NCBI GenBank assembly: GCA_028287225.1
Contig: JAQBPZ010000070.1
Coordinates: 1 to 16,716 of the forward strand
Source of the DNA: Gemmatimonadota bacterium
GTDB lineage: Bacteria; Gemmatimonadota; Gemmatimonadetes; Gemmatimonadales; Gemmatimonadaceae
Reading direction: 5' to 3'
DNA: 16,716 nucleotides
Part shown: one piece after another, positions 6,868 through 14,257 of the stretch
Numbering within the stretch: the first letter of the stretch is position 1
Layout of the letters: every line of letters begins with the position of its first letter
Position numbers and translations under genes: made by a program
The notes under the pieces: generated by a model
Database searches by the model: none
What the model saw: only the letters and a program-made list of their open reading frames with translations
Told to the model about the DNA's origin: nothing

Positions 6868-6901
6868 ACGCGCGGGCGCATACATGCGGCCCGCGCGTTT
6901 T
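6868..6901 (+). terminator. Intrinsic-terminator-like hairpin between rpsO and pnp
   Basis: ACGCGCGGGC (6868-6877) pairs perfectly with GCCCGCGCGT (6889-6898) around an 11-base loop that can itself form GCA/TGC pairs, and the stem is followed by TTT. It begins 16 bases after the rpsO stop. In E. coli a terminator in the same position uncouples rpsO and pnp transcription; the same role here is inference. Confidence 0.65.
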
Positions 6902-6915
6902 GCATTTCACGAAGC

Positions 6916-6938
6916 GCTGCCGGCATCCGGTCGGCAGC
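6916..6938 (+). promoter_or_regulatory. Hairpin in the pnp leader
   Basis: GCTGCCG (6916-6922) pairs with CGGCAGC (6932-6938) around a 9-base loop, 26 bases upstream of the pnp ATG. E. coli pnp is autoregulated through a stem-loop in its leader that RNase III cuts. This hairpin is in the right place for something similar, but it is short and the function is inference. Confidence 0.35.
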
Positions 6939-6964
6939 ACGCAGAGGCGAAAAAAAGAGAAAAC

Positions 6965-9172
6965 ATGCAACGCATTGAAAAGACGTTCGCGGGACGCCCG
7001 CTGATCATCGAGACGGGCCGCATGGCCAAGCAGGCCGCCGGCTCCTGCCTCATCACGTTCGGCGAGACGGTGGTGCTCGCGACCGTCACGGTGAGCGACA
7101 ACAAGAGTCCGCTCCCCTTCTTCCCCCTCACGGTGGAATACAAGGAGCGCACCTACGCCGCCGGCAAGATCCCGGGTGGCTTCATCAAGCGCGAAGGCCG
7201 GCCGAGCGACAACGAGATCCTGGCGTGCCGGATCATCGACCGCTCCATCCGCCCGCTGTTCCCCGAGGGCTTCCAGAACGAAGTCCAGGTGTTCTGCTAC
7301 GTCATCTCCGCCGACCAGGAGAACCGCGCCGACGTGCTCGCGATGGTCGCGACGTCGTACGCGCTGAATGCCTCGCGCACCCCGTTCGCCGAGCCGATCG
7401 CCGGCGTCCGCGTGGGCCGCGTGCAGGGCAACTGGATCCTCAACCCGACCTTCCAGCAGCTCGAGTACAGCGACATGGAGCTGGTCGTCGCGGGCTCGCA
7501 GGAGTCCATCCTCATGGTCGAGGGCGGCGCCCTCGAGGTGAGCGAGGAGGACGTCGTGGAGGCCATCACGGTGGCGCACGCCGGCATCAAGGAGCTCATC
7601 GGCTTCCAGAGGGAGCTGATGAAGGCCTCCCCCAAGGTCGAGAAGCTCGCCTGGACCAAGGCGACGGTCACCGAGGGTCTCGCCGAGAAGGTGAAGCTCG
7701 CGGCCGACGTCAAGATCGCCGAGGCGCTCAACCAGAAGGACAAGCAGACCCGCGTCGCCGCGGTGGAGCTCGTGAAGAAGCAGGTTGCCGAGCAGCTCGC
7801 GGCCGACCTCCCGGACAACGCCAAGGAGATCCATCACATCCTCGGTGACCTCGAGTACAACGCGCTCCGCTCGCAGGTGCTGACGACCAAGAAGCGCGTC
7901 GACGGCCGCGCCACGAACGAGGTCCGCCCGATCTCGATCGACCTCGGCCTGCTGCCGCGCGCCCACGGCTCCGCGCTCTTCACGCGCGGCCAGACGCAGG
8001 CGCTCGTCGCCATCACGCTCGGCACCGCGAACGACGTCCAGCGCCTCGACTCGATCGACCACGCGCAGGAGACCACGCGGTCGTTCATGCTGCACTACAA
8101 CTTCCCCCCGTTCTCCACGGGTGAAGTGCGTCCCGTGCGCGGCACCTCGCGCCGCGAGATCGGCCACGGCAACCTGGCCGAGCGCGCGCTCATGGCCGTG
8201 CTGCCGGACTTCGCCGACTTCCCGTACACGCTCCGCATCGTCTCCGAGATCCTCGAGTCGAACGGCTCGAGCTCCATGGCCTCCGTCTGCGGCGGCTCGC
8301 TCGCCATGATGGATGCCGGCATCCCGATCCGCGCCGCCGTCGCCGGCGTCGCGATGGGCCTGATCAAGGAAGGCAAGAAGTACGCGATCCTCACCGACAT
8401 CCTCGGCACCGAGGATCACCTCGGCGACATGGACTTCAAGGTCGCGGGCACGTCGAACGGCATCACGTCCATCCAGATGGACATCAAGATCGAGGGGCTC
8501 GACCTCCAGATCATGAAGGAAGCGCTGGCGCAGGCCAAGGAAGGCCGCATGCACATCCTGGCCGAGATGGACAAGGCGCTCGCCGCACCGCGTGAGGAGC
8601 TCAGCACGTACGCGCCGCGCATCGTGACCATGATGATCAACCCCGAGAAGATCGGCGACCTGATCGGACCGAAGGGCAAGACCATCCGCGGCATCCAGGA
8701 CGAGACGGGCGCGGAGCTCACCGTGGACGACACCGGCCTGGTCACCATCGCCGCCGTCGGCGGCGAGGCGATGCAGCGGGCCCGCCAGATGGTGCAGGCC
8801 ATCACGGCGGAGCCGGAGATCGGCGCCACCTACGAGGGCAACGTCAAGACGACGACCGCGTTCGGCGCCTTCGTCGAGATCATGCCCGGCACCGAGGGCC
8901 TCGTGCACATCTCCGAGCTGCAGCATGGCCGGACGGAGCGCACCGAGGACGTGGTGAACAAGGGCGACCGCGTGACGGTCAAGCTGCTGGACCGCGACGA
9001 GCGCGGCCGCCTGCGCCTCAGCATGAAGGCGCTGGTGCCGCGTCCCGAAGGCATGCCCGAGGAGGAGGCGCGTCCGCCTCGCCCCGAGGGTGACCGTCCG
9101 CCCCGCGAGGACGGCGACCGTCCGCGCAGCGGCGGCCGCAGCGGCAGCGGCGGGGGCCGCTCGCGCCGCTAG
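6965..9172 (+). CDS. pnp: Polyribonucleotide nucleotidyltransferase (PNPase)
   Basis: PNPase is a trimeric 3'-5' exoribonuclease that degrades mRNA with phosphate and can add tails. The 735-aa product has the full architecture: a first RNase PH domain (about 10-145) with KREGRPSDNEIL, a helical linker (about 235-305), a second RNase PH domain (about 310-545) with VRGTSRREIGHGNLAERAL (391-409) and the catalytic acidic region DILGTEDHLGDMD (478-490), a KH domain with the GXXG loop IGPKGKTI (567-574), and an S1 domain (about 620-690) with TTAFGAFVEIMPGTEGLVHISE. After residue 692 comes a Pro/Arg/Asp- and Gly/Ser/Arg-rich tail. ATG 6965 gives MQRIEKTFAG, the normal N-terminus; the open frame starts earlier, at 6884, within the terminator. 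Only a weak AGAGAAAAC purine run precedes the ATG. The TAG stop shares one base with the next start (TAGTG). Confidence 0.97.
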   Translation: MQRIEKTFAGRPLIIETGRMAKQAAGSCLITFGETVVLATVTVSDNKSPLPFFPLTVEYKERTYAAGKIPGGFIKREGRPSDNEILACRIIDRSIRPLFPEGFQNEVQVFCYVISADQENRADVLAMVATSYALNASRTPFAEPIAGVRVGRVQGNWILNPTFQQLEYSDMELVVAGSQESILMVEGGALEVSEEDVVEAITVAHAGIKELIGFQRELMKASPKVEKLAWTKATVTEGLAEKVKLAADVKIAEALNQKDKQTRVAAVELVKKQVAEQLAADLPDNAKEIHHILGDLEYNALRSQVLTTKKRVDGRATNEVRPISIDLGLLPRAHGSALFTRGQTQALVAITLGTANDVQRLDSIDHAQETTRSFMLHYNFPPFSTGEVRPVRGTSRREIGHGNLAERALMAVLPDFADFPYTLRIVSEILESNGSSSMASVCGGSLAMMDAGIPIRAAVAGVAMGLIKEGKKYAILTDILGTEDHLGDMDFKVAGTSNGITSIQMDIKIEGLDLQIMKEALAQAKEGRMHILAEMDKALAAPREELSTYAPRIVTMMINPEKIGDLIGPKGKTIRGIQDETGAELTVDDTGLVTIAAVGGEAMQRARQMVQAITAEPEIGATYEGNVKTTTAFGAFVEIMPGTEGLVHISELQHGRTERTEDVVNKGDRVTVKLLDRDERGRLRLSMKALVPRPEGMPEEEARPPRPEGDRPPREDGDRPRSGGRSGSGGGRSRR

Positions 9173-10437
9173 TGTCGCGCGGTGACACGCCGGCGGGCGG
9201 GTTCCGCCGGACAGTGCTCCCCAATGGGCTGACCGTACTCTCGGAGCGTATGCCGGGAGTGCGGTCGGTCGCGTTCGGGGCCTGGATCCGGGCAGCATCG
9301 CTGCATGAAGCACCAGACAAGATGGGCGTCTCGCACCTGCTCGAGCACATGGTGTTCAAGGGCACGGCGCGCCGCACCGCCAGGCAGATCGCCCTGGAGC
9401 TCGAGGCGCTGGGCGGCTCGCTCGACGCGTACACCTCGCGCGAGCACACCGTCTACCAGGCGCGCGTGCTCGACGAGCACCTGGAGATCGCCGCGGACGT
9501 CATTGGCGACTTCGTGTTCGCCCCGATCCTCCGGAAGTCCGACCTCGCGCTCGAGCGCAAGGTGGTGCTGGAGGAGATCGCGATGGTCGACGACACCCCC
9601 GACGACCTGGTCTACGAGCTGCACAGCGAGGCGCTGTGGGGCCCGCACCCCTACGGCTACTCCATCCTCGGCACGCGGGATTCCGTGAGCGCGCTCAAGG
9701 TGAGCGACCTCGAGGCGCTGCACCGGCGCGCCTACCATCCGGGGCAGATGATCGTGGCGGCCTCCGGCAACGTGGATCACGACGCGCTGCTCGAGATCCT
9801 GCATCGCACCGGCTGGGCCGACCGCGTGGCGGGCGACACCGCGCCGCTCGTCGTGCCCCCGGCGGTCACCGCGCTGCCGACGCGGCGCCACGTGACGCGG
9901 GAGGGCGCGCAGATGCACATCGTCGCCGGCAGCGCGACGGTGAGGCACGAGGACCCGCGGCGCCACGCCATCGTGCTCCTCAGCTCACTGCTCGGGGGCG
10001 GGATGAGCTCGCGGATGTTCCAGAAGGTGCGCGAGGAGCTGGGGCTCGCGTACTCCGTGTACACCTTCACGTCGTTCCACGCCGACGTCGGCATGCACGG
10101 CGTGTACGTGGGCACGGGACAGGACACGGCGCGCCAGGCGCTCGACGCGATCAACAGCGAGCTCGCCGACGTCGCCGCGAACGGCTTGCCCGCGGCCGAG
10201 CTGGCGATGGGCAAGAGCCAGTTGAAGGGGCAGGTGACGCTGTCGCTCGAGAGCGTGACGTCGCGCATGTACCGGTGCGCCGGCGTGGAGCTCTACGGCG
10301 AGCCGTATCGGACCCTGGACCAGATGATCGAGCTCATCGACGCCGTGACGGAGGAGGAGATCGCGTCGGTGGCGCGCGAGTACTTCGCGCCGGAGCGGCA
10401 GACGGTTGTGTCTTTGGGGCCGGGGGACGAGTTTTAA
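9172..10437 (+). CDS. M16 family zinc peptidase (processing-peptidase beta-like)
   Basis: This is a 421-aa member of the pitrilysin/mitochondrial processing peptidase family. It carries the inverted zinc motif HLLEH at residues 55-59 (H55, E58, H59) with a further glutamate in VVLEEI (E134/E135) at the family's usual spacing of about 75. The second half has the glycine-rich loop LGGGMSSRMFQKVREELGLAYSVY (274-297), whose R287 and Y294 are the conserved substrate-positioning residues. An active zinc enzyme is therefore expected. No clear signal peptide is seen, suggesting a cytoplasmic location. The GTG start overlaps the pnp stop by one base, so the two are probably cotranslated. In Bacillus an M16 peptidase (MlpA/YmxG) also lies shortly downstream of pnpA. 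The physiological substrate is unknown, so I give no symbol. Confidence 0.92.
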   Translation: MSRGDTPAGGFRRTVLPNGLTVLSERMPGVRSVAFGAWIRAASLHEAPDKMGVSHLLEHMVFKGTARRTARQIALELEALGGSLDAYTSREHTVYQARVLDEHLEIAADVIGDFVFAPILRKSDLALERKVVLEEIAMVDDTPDDLVYELHSEALWGPHPYGYSILGTRDSVSALKVSDLEALHRRAYHPGQMIVAASGNVDHDALLEILHRTGWADRVAGDTAPLVVPPAVTALPTRRHVTREGAQMHIVAGSATVRHEDPRRHAIVLLSSLLGGGMSSRMFQKVREELGLAYSVYTFTSFHADVGMHGVYVGTGQDTARQALDAINSELADVAANGLPAAELAMGKSQLKGQVTLSLESVTSRMYRCAGVELYGEPYRTLDQMIELIDAVTEEEIASVAREYFAPERQTVVSLGPGDEF

Positions 10438-10469
10438 CGCTCGGCACGGAAGGCGGTCCGCGAGTCGGC

Positions 10470-10532
10470 CTGTCAGCCACGCGCGCGACCGCGCCGCACC
10501 GCCACGTCGCTGTCCAGCCGACCGGCTGACAG
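10470..10532. repeat. 9-bp inverted repeat upstream of ald
   Basis: CTGTCAGCC (10470-10478) and GGCTGACAG (10524-10532) are perfect reverse complements 45 bases apart in the 126-base gap between the peptidase gene and ald. The repeat could be an operator pair or a large hairpin. No convincing -35/-10 pair or T-run accompanies it. The rest of the gap shows nothing I recognise. Confidence 0.35.
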
Positions 10533-10563
10533 CCACTTCCACCTACACAGACCTCGCCCTGCA

Positions 10564-11679
10564 ATGAAGATCGGCGTCCCGAAGGAAATCAAGACGAACG
10601 AGAACCGCATCGCGCTTGTCCCGGCTGGCGCCGAGACCCTGGTCAGCGCCGGCCACTCCGTGCTCATCGAGACCGGCGCCGGCCTGGGGAGCGGGTTCTC
10701 GGATGAGGACTACACCGCCGTCGGGGCGAAGATCGGCAAGGACGCCGATGCCGTGTGGGCCGCGAGCGACATGATCATGAAGGTGAAGGAGCCGATCAAG
10801 GTCGAGTGGCCCCGCATGAAGAAGGACCAGCTGATCTTCACGTACTTCCACTTCGCCGCCGACAAGGCGCTCACGCAGGCGCACCTCGACAGCGGCGCGG
10901 TGTGCGTGGCGTACGAGACCGTGGAGCTGCCCACGCGCGAGCTGCCGCTCCTCACGCCGATGTCGGAGGTCGCGGGGCGGATGGCGGTGCAGGAGGGGGC
11001 GAAGTACCTCGAGAAGCTGTACGGCGGACGCGGCGTGCTCCTCGGCGGCGTGCCGGGCGTGGCGCCCGCCAAGGTGGTGATCCTCGGCGGCGGCATCGTC
11101 GGCATCAACGCGGCCAAGATGGCCGCGGGCATGGGCGCCAAGGTCGTGATCCTCGACATCTCGCTGGAGCGGCTGCGCTACCTCAGCGACGTGATGCCGG
11201 CCAACGTCCAGACCATCCACTCCAACCGCCACAACGTCCTGGAGCAGATCGCGACGGCGGACCTCGTCGTGGGCGGCGTGCTCATTCCGGGCGCGGTCGC
11301 CCCGAAGCTCATCCGCAAGGAAGACCTCAAGCGCATGCAGCCGGGCGCCGTGATCGTCGACGTGGCCATCGACCAGGGCGGCTGCGTGGAGACCATCCAC
11401 GCGACGACGCACGAGAACCCCACCTACGTGGTGGACGGCGTGATCCACTACGGCGTGGCCAACATGCCGGGCGGCGTCCCGCGCACCTCCACGCTGGCGC
11501 TGACCAACGCGACCCTGCCGTACGCCCTCCAGCTGGCGAACAAGGGCTGGAAGAAGGCGCTCAAGGACAACCCGGCCCTCCTGAAGGGGCTGAACGTGGT
11601 CCAGGGCAAGGTCACGTACGCGGGGGTCGCCGAGGCCTTCGGGATGGAGTTCCACGAGCCGGCGCAGTTCCTGGCCTGA
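10564..11679 (+). CDS. ald: Alanine dehydrogenase
   Basis: This NAD-dependent enzyme interconverts L-alanine and pyruvate plus ammonia. The 371-aa product carries the residues known from Mycobacterium and Phormidium enzymes at identical numbers: R15 in NENRIALVP (pyruvate binding), K75 in MKVKEP, H96 in TYFHFA and D270 in VDVAIDQGG. The Rossmann loop ILGGGIVG (173-180) and D198 at the end of the next strand (VVILDIS) mark NAD binding. TPMSEVAGRMAVQEGA (131-146) and the C-terminal NMPGGVPRTSTLALTNATLPY are further family blocks. ATG 10564 gives the canonical MKIGVPKEIK start but lacks an evident Shine-Dalgarno sequence. It is a single-gene unit closed by a strong terminator. Transhydrogenase alpha subunits share the fold but lack this exact set and continue into membrane regions. 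Confidence 0.95.
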   Translation: MKIGVPKEIKTNENRIALVPAGAETLVSAGHSVLIETGAGLGSGFSDEDYTAVGAKIGKDADAVWAASDMIMKVKEPIKVEWPRMKKDQLIFTYFHFAADKALTQAHLDSGAVCVAYETVELPTRELPLLTPMSEVAGRMAVQEGAKYLEKLYGGRGVLLGGVPGVAPAKVVILGGGIVGINAAKMAAGMGAKVVILDISLERLRYLSDVMPANVQTIHSNRHNVLEQIATADLVVGGVLIPGAVAPKLIRKEDLKRMQPGAVIVDVAIDQGGCVETIHATTHENPTYVVDGVIHYGVANMPGGVPRTSTLALTNATLPYALQLANKGWKKALKDNPALLKGLNVVQGKVTYAGVAEAFGMEFHEPAQFLA

Positions 11680-11740
11680 GGGGCGGCCGTCGCGTGACCG
11701 GCAGAGTGGTCGGCCAGTCAGGCTGATTGAGCGCGAGCAC

Positions 11741-11775
11741 GAGGCACACCGGCGTCACGGTGTGCCTCTTGCTTT
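11741..11775 (+). terminator. Intrinsic terminator after ald
   Basis: GAGGCACACCG (11741-11751) pairs perfectly with CGGTGTGCCTC (11758-11768) around the 6-base loop GCGTCA, followed by TTGCTTT. It lies 61 bases after the ald stop and separates ald from the mre operon. It is the best terminator in the window. Confidence 0.85.
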
Positions 11776-11821
11776 GGCTGGCCGGGCGGCGGGGACGCGC
11801 CGCGTCGCACGACGGCCAGCC
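11776..11821. repeat. 9-bp inverted repeat upstream of mreB
   Basis: GGCTGGCCG (11776-11784) and CGGCCAGCC (11813-11821) are perfect reverse complements separated by 28 GC-rich bases, directly after the ald terminator. It may be a second terminator-like hairpin or a regulatory dyad. No T-run follows. Confidence 0.4.
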
Positions 11822-11844
11822 GAGCGCCCGACCGCGGCTTTTCA

Positions 11845-11858
11845 GTGACCTAGGTTAC
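11845..11858. promoter_or_regulatory. Near-perfect 14-bp palindrome upstream of mreB (possible operator)
   Basis: GTGACCTAGGTTAC is symmetric about CCTAGG with one mismatched pair (12 of 14 positions). It lies about 15 bases upstream of the proposed mreB -35 box. Its size and symmetry suit a dimeric regulator, but no regulator is identified. Confidence 0.3.
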
Positions 11859-11872
11859 GACGACACAACGCC

Positions 11873-11901
11873 TTGCCGCTCCATGGCGTCAGGGGTAGCT
11901 T
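11873..11901 (+). promoter_or_regulatory. Candidate promoter for the mreBCD-rodA operon
   Basis: TTGCCG (11873-11878), a 17-base spacer and TAGCTT (11896-11901) form a modest sigma70-like promoter, giving a leader of about 65 bases. CAGGGGT (11890-11896) and ACCCCTG (11913-11919) form a 7-bp inverted repeat over the -10 and start region, either a transcript-initial hairpin or an operator. Both boxes are weak, so the call is tentative. Confidence 0.3.
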
Positions 11902-11973
11902 TCAGCGTTTTCACCCCTGCAACTCGCACGGCCTGCTCCCCCCATCCGGAGCGGGCGCCCCAACCCCAAATTG

Positions 11974-13011
11974 ATGCGCTGGCCTTTCTTCAAGGCGGGA
12001 AGTCTCTTCCCCGCGAACGCGATCGGAGTGGACCTCGGCACGGCGAACACGCTCGTCTACGTGAAGGGCGAGGGGATCGTCCTGAACGAGCCTTCCGTCG
12101 TCGCGATCGACCGTGAGACCAAGCAGATCAAGGGCGTCGGGCTCGAGGCCAAGCGCATGCTCGGCCGGACCCCGGAGGGCGTCATCGCCGTCCGCCCGAT
12201 GAAGGACGGCGTCATCGCCGACTTCGACGTGACCGAGAAGATGCTGCGCTACTTCCTGAAGCTCATCATCGACAACCACGTCTTCAAGGTGAAGCCGCGC
12301 GTCATCGTGTGCGTGCCGAGCGGCATCACCGAGGTGGAGAAGCGCGCCGTGCGCGACTCCGCCCTCGGCGCCGGCGCCAAGGAGGTCTTCATGGTGGCCG
12401 AGCCGATGGCCGCCGCGATCGGCGTGGGCCTGCCCGTGGAGACGCCGACCGGCAACATGGTCATCGACATCGGCGGCGGCACCACCGAGATCGCCGTCAT
12501 CGCGCTGTCGGGAATAGTGTCCGACACCTCGATCCGCACCGGCGGCGACGAGCTGGACATGTCCATCGTGCAGTTCATGCGCAAGAACTACAACCTGCTG
12601 ATCGGCGAGCCGACGGCCGAGCAGATCAAGATCCAGATCGGCAGCGCGGCGCCCATCGGCGACGAGCGCGAGATGGAGGTGAAGGGCCGCGACCTCGTCT
12701 CGGGCATCCCGAAGACGGTGCGCGTGCACTCGAGCGAGATCCGCGAGGCGATCCAGGAGCCGATCCAGCAGATCGTGGACGCCGTGCGCCGCGCGCTCGA
12801 GATCACCCCGCCCGAGCTGGCGAGTGACATCGTGGACCGCGGCATCGTGATGACCGGCGGCGGCGCGCTGATCCGCGGCCTCGACCTCCTGCTCAGCCAG
12901 GAGACCGGCCTCCCGATCCACGTGGACGAGGACCCGCTGACGTGCGTGGTGCGCGGCACCGGCCGCATCCTCGACGACGAGGAGAAGTACTGGTCCGTGC
13001 TCAGCACCTGA
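11974..13011 (+). CDS. mreB: Rod shape-determining protein MreB
   Basis: MreB is the bacterial actin that forms membrane-bound filaments guiding lateral wall synthesis by the elongasome. The product is 345 aa (E. coli 347). Actin-fold signatures are present: phosphate loop 1 GVDLGTANT (18-26), the catalytic glutamate region VAEPMAAAIG (141-150), phosphate loop 2 VIDIGGGTTE (163-172), and the adenine-binding MTGGGALIRGLD near the C-terminus. The N-terminal MRWPFFKAGSLF is short and amphipathic, as in Gram-negative MreBs that insert into the membrane. ATG 11974 is preferred over the in-frame TTG three bases upstream. No clear Shine-Dalgarno sequence precedes it. mreC follows after 7 bases. Confidence 0.96.
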   Translation: MRWPFFKAGSLFPANAIGVDLGTANTLVYVKGEGIVLNEPSVVAIDRETKQIKGVGLEAKRMLGRTPEGVIAVRPMKDGVIADFDVTEKMLRYFLKLIIDNHVFKVKPRVIVCVPSGITEVEKRAVRDSALGAGAKEVFMVAEPMAAAIGVGLPVETPTGNMVIDIGGGTTEIAVIALSGIVSDTSIRTGGDELDMSIVQFMRKNYNLLIGEPTAEQIKIQIGSAAPIGDEREMEVKGRDLVSGIPKTVRVHSSEIREAIQEPIQQIVDAVRRALEITPPELASDIVDRGIVMTGGGALIRGLDLLLSQETGLPIHVDEDPLTCVVRGTGRILDDEEKYWSVLST

Positions 13012-13018
13012 GGGCAGG

Positions 13019-14257
13019 GTGGCGCGCGCATCCAGGTTCAACTCGGGCATCGACGTCATCATCTTCGGCGTCTGCGTGCTCCTCTCGCTCGCCGCGACGG
13101 TGCTGCCCGCCAAGGCGCGCGAGCCGGTCGCGAGCGTCCTGCGCCGGTCGCTCGTGGCGCCGCTGCTCCGCCTCCAGAAGGGCGCCGAACGCTGGCGCGC
13201 CGCGTACCTGTCGTCGGAGCGCGAGACCCTGAAGAACGACACCCTCGCCCTCGCGGCGGCGCGCGTTCCCACGCTGCAGAACGAGAACGACCGGCTCCGC
13301 AAGCTGCTGGGGCTCGGCGCCAAGCTGCAGTGGGGCTTCATCCCCGCCGAGGCGCTCCAGGGGCGCGGCCGCGCGGAGGACTTCACCGTCACCCTGAGCG
13401 CGGGCTCCAACGCGGGCGTGGCGGAGCGCAGCCTCGTGGTGTCCGCCGAGGGCGTCGTCGGCCTGGTCCAGACGGTGGATCCCACGATGAGCCTCGCGAT
13501 CCTCTTCGCGCATCCCGATTTCCGGGTCAGCGCGATGTCCGCCGACCAGACGGCCTTCGGCATCGTGCAGCCGCACGTCGGCAACGCCGGCTCGGACCAG
13601 GAGCAGAGCTTCCTCAAGTCCGAACGGTACCTGCTGGAGATGCGCGGCGTGCCGTTCCGCGCCTCGCTCAAGCCCGGCGCGGTCATCTTCAGCTCCGGTC
13701 TGGGCGGCATCTATCCCAAGGGCATCCCGATCGGCATCGTGCTGAGCGAGATGCCGCGGACGAACGAGCCGTGGGCGCGCACCTACCTGCTCCGGCCGGC
13801 GGTGAACCCCACCGAGCTCACGTCGGTGATGATCCTCACGCCGCAGCGCGCCGCCGCCAATGGCGCCGCGGGGCTCACCAACATCTGGGCCGACGTGGGG
13901 CCGATCGACTCGGCCACGCGCAGCATCGTGGTCGCCGGTGACTCGCTCGCCCGTCAGGCCGCGACCGCCGAAGCCGCCGCTCGTCGTGCCGCGATCGATT
14001 CCGCCGCGCGCAGCCTCAACGACTCCGTGGGGCGCGACAGCATCCGTACGGACAGCCTCATTCGCGCCACCGGTGCCGCGCCCACCACGGCACCGATCGA
14101 TCCCGCCGCCGCGCGCGCGCGCCGCGACAGCGCGATCGCCCGCGCGCGGCGCGACAGCATCCGCCGCGCCCGCGCAGCCGACACCGCCGGACCCTTCATC
14201 CCGGGCGCGCCGGCCCCCGCGCGCCCCGCTGCACCGACTCAGGGAGCACGCCAATGA
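13019..14257 (+). CDS. mreC: Rod shape-determining protein MreC with extended Asp-Ser/Arg-rich tail
   Basis: MreC is a bitopic inner-membrane protein whose periplasmic domain activates PBP2-RodA. The product is 412 aa (E. coli 367). A short cytoplasmic N-terminus precedes one membrane helix (about 11-30), then a coiled coil (about 50-100, ending LQNENDRLRKLLGL). The beta-barrel domain (about 105-275) has SAEGVVGLV (142-150) and SSGLGGIYPKGIPIGIV (225-241), both typical MreC blocks. Residues about 292-412 form an extra periplasmic tail with eight Asp-Ser dipeptides among Ala and Arg, ending in a Pro/Ala-rich stretch. The start is GTG 13019, with GAGGG (13010-13014) 4 bases upstream overlapping the mreB stop. 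The TGA overlaps the mreD ATG (ATGA). Confidence 0.93.
   Translation: MARASRFNSGIDVIIFGVCVLLSLAATVLPAKAREPVASVLRRSLVAPLLRLQKGAERWRAAYLSSERETLKNDTLALAAARVPTLQNENDRLRKLLGLGAKLQWGFIPAEALQGRGRAEDFTVTLSAGSNAGVAERSLVVSAEGVVGLVQTVDPTMSLAILFAHPDFRVSAMSADQTAFGIVQPHVGNAGSDQEQSFLKSERYLLEMRGVPFRASLKPGAVIFSSGLGGIYPKGIPIGIVLSEMPRTNEPWARTYLLRPAVNPTELTSVMILTPQRAAANGAAGLTNIWADVGPIDSATRSIVVAGDSLARQAATAEAAARRAAIDSAARSLNDSVGRDSIRTDSLIRATGAAPTTAPIDPAAARARRDSAIARARRDSIRRARAADTAGPFIPGAPAPARPAAPTQGARQ

Noticed and set aside
6884..6964. N-terminal extension of pnp
   Set aside because: It would begin inside the rpsO terminator stem; PNPase aligns from MQRIEKTF at 6965.
6857..9313. An 818-codon open frame on the minus strand opposite pnp
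   Set aside because: Same cause: it covers the well-conserved PNPase gene base for base and its product is composition-driven.
11727..11970. A small + strand open frame between ald and mreB (11727-12116)
   Set aside because: It spans the terminator and the dyad-rich region, runs into mreB out of frame, and has no family resemblance or ribosome binding site.
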